Shown piece after piece: positions 9,441 to 17,680 of a DNA stretch of 64,000 nt (its first letter is position 1; every line of letters begins with the position of its first letter). This DNA comes from Vibrio palustris. Its GTDB lineage: Bacteria; Pseudomonadota; Gammaproteobacteria; Enterobacterales; Vibrionaceae. The notes below the pieces were generated by a model. That model did not search any database, was not told the origin of the DNA, and saw nothing but the letters and a program-made list of their open reading frames with translations. Both the position numbers and the translations under genes were made by a program. The stretch lies in assembly GCF_024346995.1 (NCBI RefSeq), contig NZ_AP024887.1, positions 2,542,001 to 2,606,000 of the forward strand, given 5' to 3'.

Positions 9441-9458
9441 GCCAGTCTATAGACTGGC
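9441..9458. promoter_or_regulatory. 18-base perfect palindrome between ftsY and rsmD
   Basis: GCCAGTCTA followed directly by its reverse complement TAGACTGGC, in the 204-base divergent gap, 41 bases before the rsmD start. Without a loop it is better suited to a dimeric DNA-binding protein than to an RNA hairpin. No T run follows. No regulator is assigned. Confidence 0.45.
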
Positions 9459-9499
9459 AGGCTCGATATAGTAACACTTAATGAGCGGTCAAAAAATCT

Positions 9500-10099
9500 A
9501 TGGCAAGACGTCCTCATAAAAAACCAGCAACAAACGCGAATTCACTTGGACAAGTAAGAATTATCAGTGGCTTATGGCGAGGAAGAAAACTGCCAGTACA
9601 TGATGCACAAGGCTTACGTCCGACCACAGATCGAGTCAAAGAAACCCTCTTTAACTGGATTGCTCAAGACATTCCCCAATCACGTTGCCTTGATGTCTTT
9701 GCAGGCTCCGGTGGATTAGGCTTCGAAGCGGCCTCGCGCCAAGCCTCTCAAGTGACAATGTTAGAAATGAATAGGCAAGTTTGCCAGCAGTTATCAAAAA
9801 ATGTTACTGCACTAAAAGCAGAAAACATTGATGTACACAACATTGATAGTTTGGCTTATCTCGATAAACCGGGAGAAGCCTATGATGTCGTGTTTATCGA
9901 CCCGCCTTTCAGGCAAGGTTTGCTTGAAGAGGTGATTCACCGCCTAGAAGATAATCATTGGTTAACACCTCAGGCTTTGATCTATATTGAGACAGAGAAA
10001 GAATTAGTCTTACCTATAATGCCAAATCACTGGCAACTACTGAAAGAAAAACAGGCAGGACAAGTCAGCTACCGTTTATTTGAAAGGAGCGAACCATGA
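9500..10099 (+). CDS. rsmD: 16S rRNA (guanine-966-N2)-methyltransferase RsmD
   Basis: SAM-dependent enzyme that methylates G966 of 16S rRNA during 30S assembly. 199 residues, the expected length. Visible are the N-terminal RIISGLWRGRKLPV and RPTTDRVKETLFNWI blocks, the SAM loop DVFAGSGGLGFEAASR and the catalytic VFIDPPF motif. Divergent from ftsY, and overlapping the next gene by 4 bases (ATGA). Confidence 0.96.
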   Translation: MARRPHKKPATNANSLGQVRIISGLWRGRKLPVHDAQGLRPTTDRVKETLFNWIAQDIPQSRCLDVFAGSGGLGFEAASRQASQVTMLEMNRQVCQQLSKNVTALKAENIDVHNIDSLAYLDKPGEAYDVVFIDPPFRQGLLEEVIHRLEDNHWLTPQALIYIETEKELVLPIMPNHWQLLKEKQAGQVSYRLFERSEP

Positions 10100-10362
10100 A
10101 AGCATTGATTTTCGCGGCCAAAGCCGCGATTGGGTTTGTGTGGCTTATACTGCTCACCAATATTGTGCATCCATTCCCAGGCAACGCCGCCATCGCCTTG
10201 TATATTATGACGGGCTTCTTATTTATGATGCATGGCCTGCAAACACTCATATTCATTGGTGCTTTCGGAGATAAAATCACCATGAGTCGCTGGGAGAAAT
10301 GGTCCATTCTCATCTTCGGAATTTTTGCTCTGTTGGATATTCGACGTAAACATATGCAATAA
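10096..10362 (+). CDS. DUF1145 family small membrane protein (YhhL-like)
   Basis: 88 residues with three hydrophobic stretches (about 4-24, 31-54 and 66-82). The length, the HPFPGNAA motif after helix 1 and its position directly after rsmD match the DUF1145/YhhL family of E. coli, whose function is unknown. The ATG overlaps the rsmD stop, so the two are translationally coupled. Confidence 0.8.
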   Translation: MKALIFAAKAAIGFVWLILLTNIVHPFPGNAAIALYIMTGFLFMMHGLQTLIFIGAFGDKITMSRWEKWSILIFGIFALLDIRRKHMQ

Positions 10363-10395
10363 AAAAACGCCAGTCACATGACTGGCGTTTTTTAT
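10362..10395. terminator. Bidirectional terminator between DUF1145 gene and yhgN
   Basis: AAACGCCAGTCA pairs with TGACTGGCGTTT around a tiny loop, with an A run on the left and a T run on the right. Confidence 0.88.
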
Positions 10396-10414
10396 CTAAT
10401 TGACATCGAGAAGA

Positions 10415-11002
10415 TTAGCCCGCCATATAGCTTTTTAAGCCATCTAAGAGCATCTGTGTCGATACCATGACAAGTAGTAATCCCATTAAACGCTCAACCG
10501 CTTTTAAACCACGTTCACCTAATAATTTATGGAAAAAACCATAGAACATTAAGATACCCGCGGTTCCTAACCAAGCGAGAAAGACGGAAGCAGAAAGCTC
10601 CATCATCTGATGCGGATATTGTGTCGAGAGTAATAATAATGCGGCAATCACTGAAGGACCCGCAATCATAGGTATCGCGATAGGAACGATAAACGGTTCT
10701 TCCCCAACGGCTAAACCCGTAATACTTCCGGCACTCGGGAAAATCATTTTAATCGCGATAATAAAGAGGATCACCCCACCGGAAATACTTAGCGTTTCCG
10801 GCTGTACATGCAAAAATCCTAAGATTGACTTACCGGCATACAAAAACAGCATTAAAATAACCAGTGAAGCAATCAGTTCACGAATTAAGATGATACGTCT
10901 TCTTCGCTTATCAAAGTGCTTTAAAATCGATAATACAACGGGCAAATTACCAAGTGGGTCCATGATCAAAAAAAGCATGATTGCCGCTGAAAAAATTTCC
11001 AT
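10415..11002 (-). CDS. yhgN: MarC family integral membrane protein, YhgN-like
   Basis: 195 residues with six hydrophobic helices. MarC family hallmarks are present: LIMDPLGNLPVVLSIL near the N-terminus, SISGGVILFIIAIKMIFP in the middle, EEPFIVPIAIPMIAGPS and the C-terminal RLMGLLLVMVSTQMLLDGL. Similarity is closest to E. coli YhgN. The ATG at 11002 matches the YhgN start (MEIFSAA against MNEIISAA); a longer frame to 11047 lacks support. The function of MarC proteins is unsettled; an antibiotic-efflux role was withdrawn for MarC itself. Confidence 0.88.
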   Translation of the reverse strand: MEIFSAAIMLFLIMDPLGNLPVVLSILKHFDKRRRRIILIRELIASLVILMLFLYAGKSILGFLHVQPETLSISGGVILFIIAIKMIFPSAGSITGLAVGEEPFIVPIAIPMIAGPSVIAALLLLSTQYPHQMMELSASVFLAWLGTAGILMFYGFFHKLLGERGLKAVERLMGLLLVMVSTQMLLDGLKSYMAG

Positions 11003-11091
11003 AATACCTTCTGCTCCATTTATGACAGGCGTGAGTATAACAACCAATTAATGATAATTCGATTAGTAAGTCCGTAACCAATAAACAGTAC

Positions 11092-11712
11092 TTACATAAC
11101 CGAAATAACCACTAAGCTCTGCGCGAATAAATACATACTTGAGACTAAGTACTGCCCACCTTTAATCGGACGCTTAAAGTCATGGATGGCTTGAATGACC
11201 CAAGTCAAGATAAATGTAATACAGCCTAAAAAGCCCAATATCGACATCGTATCGTTGGCCGTTAACCATACCTCTCCGGCCGCCCATGTCATTTGAATCA
11301 AGACTAAGCCCATTAACAAGACCGGAAAAATCAATTTATCAAGCTGAGGCAACAATAAGAAAAAAGCGACCACACCTGATGCGATAAGTAAGGCAGGCAT
11401 CCACCATACTATGCCACCGGATAATTGACACCAAAAGGCCTTACTTAATAAAACCTGAGAACACAGAAAGGCAATAAAACTCACTTTTATACATGACTTA
11501 AAATAGTATAACCCATCAGCAAACATCGCAGCTAATAAGCTAACCAATACCCACATGGCAGGCTCGGTCGACAACGGCATGGCAGAATAAAGGATGGAAC
11601 ATAATACCCCCAAGCTCATCAACTTAAATATAATCGCCTGTTTAATATCACTTTTTATATACGAATAAATGCTGATATACCCAGATAAAGCGACAGAAAT
11701 CCAACTCCACAT
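11092..11712 (-). CDS. YhhN family (lysoplasmalogenase-like) membrane protein
   Basis: 206 residues, almost entirely hydrophobic with about eight helices and few charges. Recognised as YhhN/TMEM86-type by the early SDIKQAIIFKLMSLGVLC block, the FADGLYYFK helix and the C-terminal SSMYLFAQSLV helix. TMEM86 relatives hydrolyse lysoplasmalogens; activity of bacterial members is poorly known. The usual GD motif is read here as AD (FADGLYY), so catalytic capacity is uncertain. E. coli also has yhhN close to rsmD, which supports the call. GTG at 11718 is an alternative start. Confidence 0.7.
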   Translation of the reverse strand: MWSWISVALSGYISIYSYIKSDIKQAIIFKLMSLGVLCSILYSAMPLSTEPAMWVLVSLLAAMFADGLYYFKSCIKVSFIAFLCSQVLLSKAFWCQLSGGIVWWMPALLIASGVVAFFLLLPQLDKLIFPVLLMGLVLIQMTWAAGEVWLTANDTMSILGFLGCITFILTWVIQAIHDFKRPIKGGQYLVSSMYLFAQSLVVISVM

Positions 11713-11863
11713 GTTCACATTGCCTCTTTACGCACATGTTGCCAGTTTAGAGATGCCAACGCGTAAGTCCAGAAAAGATCAGAAAAAGTTCGACGTAAGC
11801 AAACGGATTGATGACTCTTTGCCTTATCAGCAAAAAAACAGAAAAAATTCAGTCTATAATTGA

Positions 11864-12420
11864 AAAAATGATTAGAACTTACTTTATTGATCATTTAAAA
11901 GTGAAATACTACGGAAAAACCCCAATAAAAACACGATTAAATTTAAAAAATAAAAATAAAAAACCAAATAAAACAAAAAGTTAAAAACAACAAAATAAAG
12001 CAAACGTTTACTTTAACAGGGTGATAATAAAATCCTCATGAAAAGACATTAATGCTCTATTATCTAGCAAAATTCATAACGTTCTACATTACAAACGTAT
12101 AAAACCTATAAAAAAACGACTTAAAAAATTATTTTTACACAAAAATAACAATACTGCTCTGTAATCGCCAAAACTATAAAAAACAAAAGTAGAGCAATAA
12201 ACAAACACTTAATAAATCATTATTTATCAAATATTTAAAATAAAAATACCATTGAGAAACTCATGAAAAGCTCTATTAGTCCCCCCTGAAAAATCACTAC
12301 TTAAAGTATAATTTAAAGGAAAATAACCATACTTTATGGGTATTTATGGGATTCTTATCTACTGTGAATTGATCCCACACATAAAATAATGCTATTCTAT
12401 TACTCATAGTGTAAACAATA
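11864..12420. other. Very AT-rich non-coding stretch
   Basis: About 560 bases with no credible reading frame on either strand. A hand count over 11881-12240 gives 80 G or C in 360 bases, about 22 percent, far below the flanking genes. A-tract-like runs are frequent. Such DNA is typical of H-NS-bound or curved regions, or of a decayed insertion. Nothing more specific was recognised. Confidence 0.6.
12369..12398 (+). promoter_or_regulatory. Probable sigma-70 promoter of the 25-residue peptide gene
   Basis: TTGATC (12369-12374) and TATTCT (12393-12398), 18 bases apart, 41 bases upstream of the peptide ATG. Confidence 0.45.
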
Positions 12421-12439
12421 ATTAAAGGAGCGGTGTCGT

Positions 12440-12517
12440 ATGTCTTCATCTCAAAAGCAAGGATTGGTTATGATTGCAGTGGTTGTAGGTTTAATGACAC
12501 TGCCAATGATGTACTGA
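12440..12517 (+). CDS. Putative 25-residue single-helix membrane peptide
   Basis: Reads MSSSQKQG followed by the hydrophobic stretch LVMIAVVVGLMTLPMMY. A strong Shine-Dalgarno AAAGGAG lies at 12424-12430, nine bases before the ATG. A promoter-like pair lies upstream, and two inverted repeats, the second a standard terminator, lie directly after the stop. The polar N-terminus with a lysine and one helix of 15-17 residues fits a small inner-membrane protein. No family is recognised. Because a complete expression unit surrounds so short a frame, a real gene is more likely than chance, but the transcript could alternatively act as a small RNA. Confidence 0.6.
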   Translation: MSSSQKQGLVMIAVVVGLMTLPMMY

Positions 12518-12564
12518 TCATATCAGTACAAAAAAAAGACGCTCTTATGAGCGTCTTTTTTTTT
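12511..12564 (+). terminator. Tandem hairpins ending the peptide gene
   Basis: First inverted repeat GTACTGAT-cat-ATCAGTAC at 12511-12529, overlapping the stop codon. Second stem AAGACGCTC-ttat-GAGCGTCTT at 12537-12558 with eight T after it and eight A before it, so it also serves the convergent gene on the minus strand. Confidence 0.85.
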
Positions 12565-12579
12565 AAGCATAAAATACGA

Positions 12580-12954
12580 TTAACGAGAAAAGAAATGCTT
12601 ATCGAGCAGATCCCAATGGGCATAGTACACAGCGGCGGCTGCAAGCGTCATCAACAACATTAATGACACTGCGATACGCCATACAAAACGGCCACTTCTA
12701 GGAGTGAGTTCTCTCTGGCACTGCTTAAATGCGGCCATAAAATCAGACCGATTATCTAATCGATAGTGATCATCATGCACAATTTTATTTCTTACTGTCG
12801 CAATGAAACGAAGCTTTCCGACAATGTGGCGCGGTAAGCGTTGCTGACAGCTGGTTATTAATTGATGCAGCCCTTTGCCTTCCGCGTGATACTGCTCTCT
12901 CAATAATGTTTCTAACTTTCGCGTACACGTTACCACTTGTTCAATGTCTGACAT
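12580..12954 (-). CDS. DUF4145/HEPN-like protein with C-terminal membrane anchor
   Basis: 124 residues from the ATG at 12954, which follows GAGGGG. The N-terminal helical part (LETLLREQYHAEGKGLHQLI, then LRFIATVRNKIVHDDH) resembles DUF4145. RNKIVH is an R-x4-H motif as in HEPN proteins, many of which are RNases or nucleotide-binding helpers. A single hydrophobic helix at about residues 92-112 (IAVSLMLLMTLAAAAVYYAH) should anchor it in the inner membrane with the HEPN-like part inside. The function is unknown. Convergent with the 25-residue peptide gene. A GTG at 12966 is a weaker start. Confidence 0.6.
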   Translation of the reverse strand: MSDIEQVVTCTRKLETLLREQYHAEGKGLHQLITSCQQRLPRHIVGKLRFIATVRNKIVHDDHYRLDNRSDFMAAFKQCQRELTPRSGRFVWRIAVSLMLLMTLAAAAVYYAHWDLLDKHFFSR

Positions 12955-13048
12955 TGCCCCTCCCACCCCCTAAATCTATAACAATTCTCATACTTTAAAG
13001 ACGAGATAAAGATTCACTGAGATTCTAAGTGTAGGCAAACATTGTCAC

Positions 13049-13078
13049 GTCAGGTTGTGAGCAACTACACAACCTGAC
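13049..13078. terminator. Hairpin downstream of acyltransferase gene
   Basis: GTCAGGTTGTG pairs perfectly with CACAACCTGAC over 11 bases around an 8-base loop. No T run is present on the minus strand, so termination would need Rho, or the hairpin protects the mRNA end. Confidence 0.5.
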
Positions 13079-13094
13079 CGACTAATACCTTCGT

Positions 13095-14114
13095 TTATGG
13101 TACCAGCCACTGCGTTACTTTGAAACGAGCGAGCAACCAACTTAACGTCAACGCACCTGCACCACTAATCAGCATCCATAGTGGAATAACCCAGCTAGGG
13201 TTTCCTTGATACCAACCAAACGCTTTCATTGGCCATAAAAATATTGGATGCAATAGATAAATACCAAGGCTATATTTACTCATGACTCGAATACCTTTCA
13301 TTAAGGTTTCCGGTAAATAGGGCGTTATCGCTCGACCTAGAATAAAAATCATACTCGCCGCAAGTACGACATTAATCGTTTTATAAGACAACCAACGCCC
13401 CACCGAGTACTCACCTTTCATGACGCTCAACTCAACGACAGAATGAACAGTAAAATACAGTGATAGAAGCCCCAAAATAGTTGCAATCGCCACCGTTAGA
13501 GACGTAATTGGTAAGCGTTTGTATAGCAGGTAACCTAAAGGTAAATAGCCTGTGTATAGCCAATATTGTGAACTCCACACGCCATTAATATGCGATAAAA
13601 ATAACGTTGTCGTGATAAGCCACACCCCGACATATGCCACCCAAACACCATCATTGGAATGACGATTGACCCACTGAAACAATGGAATAACAAAATAGAG
13701 TGGAATGAAGTAATAGAAAAAGCCTAAATGGTAGTAGGTGCCATGATGCCAGCTGTTTGCAGCGGTCTCAGTGGCGACTTCGCTATTAAAACCTTGCGCA
13801 CTAAACCCTGATAATACGACATAAAATGCTGACCAAGCTAAAAAAGGTAATACCACTTTGCCTAAACGGCGTTTGATGTAATAGTCGGCATTAAAAGGGC
13901 GAGTATCACTCATTAACAGAGCCCCTGAAATTAAAATAAAGACAGGTACAGCCCAACGTGTAGAACCATTTAACGTGACAGCGGTTAACCACTCACTATC
14001 AGGTATGACACCATAAAGATCGCGATACGGTGCCAGTGTATGAATTGCGATAACCGCAATCGCTGCAACACAGCGTAATACATCAAAAAACTCAACACGC
14101 TTTTTTTCTTCCAT
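13095..14114 (-). CDS. Acyltransferase 3 family membrane protein
   Basis: 339 residues with about ten membrane helices. The N-terminal FFDVLRCVAAIAVIAIHTLAP carries the R and H of the acyltransferase-3 fold, followed by WAVPVFILISGALL, typical of the family that O-acetylates cell-surface sugars (WecH, OatA, NolL). The substrate cannot be told from the sequence; length and pattern resemble E. coli WecH, which acetylates enterobacterial common antigen. The ATG at 14114 has a strong GGGAGG ribosome site; the longer frame to 14240 does not. It stands alone, with no surface-polysaccharide genes nearby. Confidence 0.82.
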   Translation of the reverse strand: MEEKKRVEFFDVLRCVAAIAVIAIHTLAPYRDLYGVIPDSEWLTAVTLNGSTRWAVPVFILISGALLMSDTRPFNADYYIKRRLGKVVLPFLAWSAFYVVLSGFSAQGFNSEVATETAANSWHHGTYYHLGFFYYFIPLYFVIPLFQWVNRHSNDGVWVAYVGVWLITTTLFLSHINGVWSSQYWLYTGYLPLGYLLYKRLPITSLTVAIATILGLLSLYFTVHSVVELSVMKGEYSVGRWLSYKTINVVLAASMIFILGRAITPYLPETLMKGIRVMSKYSLGIYLLHPIFLWPMKAFGWYQGNPSWVIPLWMLISGAGALTLSWLLARFKVTQWLVP

Positions 14115-14314
14115 ATATCCTCCCAGTCTATTATTTCCATCACTATAAAGCGGTATATCGTTTAGTTGTGAACCAACAGTCAATGGTAGGTCAACTATCA
14201 GAAGATAGATATCACCTATTAGATTAATACAAAATTTCAATTTCTATTTCGACACTTCTCCCGATAAGATTGTTTTCAACAAATCGTTCATGAACTTCAA
14301 ATAGAGGTGAGAAT

Positions 14315-14785
14315 ATGACAACGAATTTAATCGGTCTAAATACAGAACAAAGCCAACAGCTTGCTGCTTCTTTAAATAAATTACTCGCGAACTATCACGT
14401 TTTTTACATGAACACTCGCGGATATCACTGGAATATCAAAGGTAAAGAATTCTTTGAGTTACACGCGAAGTTTGAAGAAATTTATACTGACCTACAGACG
14501 AAATTAGATGAAGTCGCCGAGCGTATTTTAACGTTAGGCGAACGACCACTGCATAGCTTTACTAGCTACTTAGCAGAGACTGACATTCAAGAACATACCA
14601 ATGCCACAGATGGACAAAGCACGATGCAAGGCTTAGTCGATGGCTTTAATACACTAATTACTCAACAGCGTAGTGTTTTGGCATTGGCATCGGAAACAGG
14701 TGATGAAGGTACCGCTTCTCAAATGAGCGACTATATTCGTGAACAAGAAAAATTAATTTGGATGCTTAACGCCTGGCTCCAATAG
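14315..14785 (+). CDS. dps: Dps family ferritin-like DNA-protection protein
   Basis: Forms a dodecameric shell that oxidises and stores iron with hydrogen peroxide and shields DNA in starvation. 156 residues. The ferroxidase-site motifs are visible: NTRGYHWNIKGKEFFELH (His and the DPS signature), FEEIYTDLQTKLDEVAERI (Asp and Glu) and LGERPL. A good ribosome site (GAGGTGAG) precedes the ATG. No lysine-rich N-terminal tail like that of E. coli Dps is present, so direct DNA binding may be weak. OxyR or sigma-S control is usual but no site was confirmed. Confidence 0.93.
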   Translation: MTTNLIGLNTEQSQQLAASLNKLLANYHVFYMNTRGYHWNIKGKEFFELHAKFEEIYTDLQTKLDEVAERILTLGERPLHSFTSYLAETDIQEHTNATDGQSTMQGLVDGFNTLITQQRSVLALASETGDEGTASQMSDYIREQEKLIWMLNAWLQ

Positions 14786-14798
14786 TACTCCCCCGTAT

Positions 14799-14837
14799 AC
14801 TCACTCCCCTTCCCTGGGGGGTGGGTATCTTTTCTTT
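14799..14837 (+). terminator. Terminator of dps
   Basis: CACTCCCC pairs with GGGGGGTG (one wobble) around a 6-base loop, followed by a T-rich tract, 15 bases past the dps stop. Confidence 0.6.
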
Positions 14838-14913
14838 GCTTCACGTTTTTATCGCTCAGCATTATTTCTGCCATGAGCCTGCATAAAAATAGTCAATAGT
14901 ATCAACCTCCTAA

Positions 14914-15102
14914 ACACCACCTTGCACCTTTAACACCCATTTTGTCGATACCAATTTTTCTCATGATGACCGCGAGGAATATGACATTTACTCTCATGAG
15001 GGCTGGCAATACCCTACTCATCTGATTGCTAAAATAGCCCCTGTCATTTACCATAATTTTTCGCCAAAAGTGACGAGCTCTCAGCAGGTCGGCTTAAAAT
15101 AA
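14914..15102 (+). pseudogene. Possible remnant of a gene 3' end
   Basis: In the 380-base gap between dps and pldB, 62 codons are open after a TAA at 14911 and run to a TAA at 15100. The translation has protein-like composition (for example HDDREEYDIYSHEGWQYPTH, then LIAKIAPVIYHNFSPK), but there is no ATG or GTG start at its head and no ribosome site. It may be the surviving tail of a lost gene, or chance. No family is recognised. Confidence 0.3.
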
Positions 15103-15168
15103 GATACTATAGTCATATAGACATTCGCTTTTTGACACATAATTTCGATAAGGTAATTTTCCTCTGTG

Positions 15169-16158
15169 ATGACAACACCAGCAGGCAATCCATACGGGTT
15201 AACTCAAGAACATGAGTTCCCAGAACGCATGACGAAAGACATCGCTCAATTCTGGTCTCAGCGCGAAGAGGGGTTTTATCGCTCTTTTGATAAAACTCGT
15301 ATCTATTGGTGTCAGCTCACCTCCCCTGCACACAACAAAGCGATAGTATTAGTCAATGGTCGTATAGAATCGGCATGGAAGTATCAAGAACTTTTCTTTG
15401 ATTTATTCCAACAAGGCTATGATATTTACTCTTTTGATCATCGTGGGCAAGGTCGGTCACAACGTTTAATCGATAATGTCCAAATGGGCTATGTCGGCGA
15501 GTTCAATGACTATGTTTGCGATCTACATGAGCTACTTAAGACTTTTAAATTAGAACAATATGAGCAATGTTTTCTCTTGGGCCACTCTATGGGCGGGGCA
15601 ATCGCCACTCGCTACCTACAAATGTATCCTCAACATCCATTTTCTGCGGTGGCTCTCACCGCCCCGATGTTTGGCGTAAACATTCCGTGGCAACTTAAAC
15701 TGATCGCTATTCCGCTAACCTATTTATTAACGTCGCTGTCACCTCAACCTCGGTATGCCCCAGGACATAGTGACTATCTAGCGAAACCATTTTCAGATAA
15801 TCCCCTTTCACATAGTGAAATTCGTTATCAATGGTTTAGGGATCTCTACGATAACGATCCCGAGCTAAAGTTAGGAGGAGCCAGTACTCGCTGGGTATGG
15901 CAAGGGTTAATGGCGGCGAAACAATGTATTCAGCTAACTCGACAAGTGACTATTCCTACCCTTCTGATACAAGCGGAACACGATAAAATCGTCGACAATA
16001 AAGCCCAGCAACGCTTCATAAATAAACTGTCAAAAACCAATAAGAATGCGCGCTTGTCGGTTATTCCTAATGGATATCATGAACTTTTATTTGAGGCGGA
16101 CGAATATCGTAACCCGACACTCACACAAATTCTTGAGCATTTTTCAGCCATACAATAA
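15169..16158 (+). CDS. pldB: Lysophospholipase L2 PldB
   Basis: Alpha/beta hydrolase that removes fatty acids from lysophospholipids at the inner membrane. 329 residues against about 340 in E. coli. Features are the VLVNGRIESAWKYQEL oxyanion strand, DHRGQGRSQR, the nucleophile elbow GHSMGGAIA (serine near residue 140), the acid in IQAEHDKIVD and the histidine in NGYHELLFE. A GTG directly before the ATG is an alternative start. Followed by yigL, the E. coli order pldB-yigL. Confidence 0.93.
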   Translation: MTTPAGNPYGLTQEHEFPERMTKDIAQFWSQREEGFYRSFDKTRIYWCQLTSPAHNKAIVLVNGRIESAWKYQELFFDLFQQGYDIYSFDHRGQGRSQRLIDNVQMGYVGEFNDYVCDLHELLKTFKLEQYEQCFLLGHSMGGAIATRYLQMYPQHPFSAVALTAPMFGVNIPWQLKLIAIPLTYLLTSLSPQPRYAPGHSDYLAKPFSDNPLSHSEIRYQWFRDLYDNDPELKLGGASTRWVWQGLMAAKQCIQLTRQVTIPTLLIQAEHDKIVDNKAQQRFINKLSKTNKNARLSVIPNGYHELLFEADEYRNPTLTQILEHFSAIQ

Positions 16159-16299
16159 CTCACCGACAATCAACGCCTCAATGGAGGAAATCAATTCCTC
16201 CTTGCTTTACCCTCTTTTTCTCGGCCATTTTGCAGTACACTAAATGCTAAACTGCATTTGCTAGATCTGACAACAATACGCATACCATTAAGAGGGTTT

Positions 16300-17130
16300 A
16301 TGACCGCTGAACAATCGCCTTTATCTTACCAAATTGTCGCCTCTGATCTGGACGGTACGCTACTCGCCCCCGATCATAAATTAAGTGAAAAAACCAAGCA
16401 CACATTAAAGAAATTGCATGAGCGTGGTTATACTTTTATCTTTGCGACAGGTCGTCACCATGTCGATGTAGCAGGAATTCGTAACACGGTTGGGATCCCA
16501 GCCTATATGATAACGTCAAATGGCGCTCGTGTTCATACTCCTGATAACCAGCTTATGAGCAGCCAAAATATTCCTGAGCATTTAGTCCAACCCGTTGTGG
16601 ATATGCTGAAAAATGAACATAGTATTTACGTACATATTTATCGTGATCAAACATGGCACTTAAATAAAGATAAAGATGCACTAGAAAACTTCCACAATGA
16701 GTCGGGCTTTTCTTTCAATACTTTTCATTCAGACGACGCACCTACTGATAACGTAGCGAAGGTTTTCTTTACTGATTTGCAAAAAGATCACGAACATTTA
16801 CGCATTTTTGAGCAGCGCCTTAACGACACGTTTGGTGAGCAACTTACTATTTGTTTCTCTTCGCCATGGTGTTTAGAAGTCATGGGGCCTAACGTTTCAA
16901 AAGGTAATGCTATCAAAACGGTCTCTGAGTCACTCGGGCTAGGCTTACAAGATTGCATTGCTTTTGGTGATGGTATGAATGATGTAGAAATGTTATCTAT
17001 GGCTGGCAAGGGGTTACTGATGGGTACAGCGCACCCACAAGTGATTGAAGCTATTCCAACTATCGAGCGTATTGGTAGTAATGAGCATGATGCTGTTGCT
17101 CAATATCTTGAAGATAACCTTTTGAAATAA
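16300..17130 (+). CDS. yigL: HAD-family sugar-phosphate/pyridoxal-phosphate phosphatase YigL
   Basis: Cof-type haloacid dehalogenase phosphatase, 276 residues. Motif I ASDLDGTLLAPDH, motif II TSNGARV, the Lys in GPNVSKGNAIK and motif III FGDGMNDVEML are all present. In E. coli, YigL dephosphorylates pyridoxal phosphate and sugar phosphates and takes part in the glucose-phosphate stress response. The ATG at 16300 follows AAGAGGG; the upstream TTG extension to 16258 is not needed. Lies 141 bases after pldB. Confidence 0.9.
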   Translation: MTAEQSPLSYQIVASDLDGTLLAPDHKLSEKTKHTLKKLHERGYTFIFATGRHHVDVAGIRNTVGIPAYMITSNGARVHTPDNQLMSSQNIPEHLVQPVVDMLKNEHSIYVHIYRDQTWHLNKDKDALENFHNESGFSFNTFHSDDAPTDNVAKVFFTDLQKDHEHLRIFEQRLNDTFGEQLTICFSSPWCLEVMGPNVSKGNAIKTVSESLGLGLQDCIAFGDGMNDVEMLSMAGKGLLMGTAHPQVIEAIPTIERIGSNEHDAVAQYLEDNLLK

Positions 17131-17136
17131 AAGCAT

Positions 17137-17172
17137 ACCCAGTAAAGCGTAAGATGCTTTACTGGGTTATTT
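17137..17172. terminator. Bidirectional terminator after yigL
   Basis: ACCCAGTAAAGC pairs perfectly with GCTTTACTGGGT around a 7-base loop, with T-rich sequence following. Confidence 0.85.
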
Positions 17173-17187
17173 TATCTTAGCAAAGGA

Positions 17188-17640
17188 TTATTCACAGCTG
17201 ATAATCGCGTGATATTCTTCATCCGTCACTGGCATAATAGACAAACGATTACCTCGCTGTACTAGCGGCATCGCTTGTAAGCTTGGATGAGCCTTAAGCT
17301 CTGATAACGGAATAACTCGCGACAGCTTGCGCGAAAATTCAATATCAACCATAAACCACCTAGGGTTCTCCGGTGACGATTTACTATCGTAATAATCACT
17401 CGATATATCCCAAGAAAAATGATCGGGATAGGCTGCTTTGACGACATGACCGATGCCCGCAACCCCAATCCGCTGACAGGATGAATGGTAAATCAAGACC
17501 TCATCACCGACTCTAACTTTGTCTCGCAACATATTTCTTGCTTGATAATTGCGAACTCCTTCCCAGCACGTCGTTTTTTGTGTCCGCAGAGTGTCAATAG
17601 AGAAAGTATCCGGTTCTGTTTTAAATAACCAGTATGCCAT
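17188..17640 (-). CDS. EVE domain-containing protein
   Basis: 150 residues forming a single EVE domain, a PUA-like fold that binds modified bases in DNA or RNA. Typical sequence: YWLFKTEPDTFSI at the start, then TCWEGVRNYQARNMLRD, GDEVLIYHSSCQRIGVAGIG and the NPRWFMVDIEF strand. The ATG at 17640 gives the usual MAYWLFKTEP start; the frame open to 17757 overlaps the neighbouring lipoprotein gene and is rejected. Divergent from that gene with 40 bases between starts. Family members are thought to read modified nucleobases; the ligand here is not known. Confidence 0.88.
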   Translation of the reverse strand: MAYWLFKTEPDTFSIDTLRTQKTTCWEGVRNYQARNMLRDKVRVGDEVLIYHSSCQRIGVAGIGHVVKAAYPDHFSWDISSDYYDSKSSPENPRWFMVDIEFSRKLSRVIPLSELKAHPSLQAMPLVQRGNRLSIMPVTDEEYHAIISCE

Positions 17641-17680
17641 AATGATATCCATCGTTCGGTTGTGACAAGGAAGATATACC

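Noticed and set aside
12433..12663. 76-codon plus-strand frame
   Set aside because: Reads through the strong terminator and into the opposite gene; the in-register 25-codon frame in another phase has the Shine-Dalgarno.
14115..14240. 42-codon extension of the acyltransferase
   Set aside because: No ribosome site; the ATG at 14114 follows GGGAGG and gives the usual family start.
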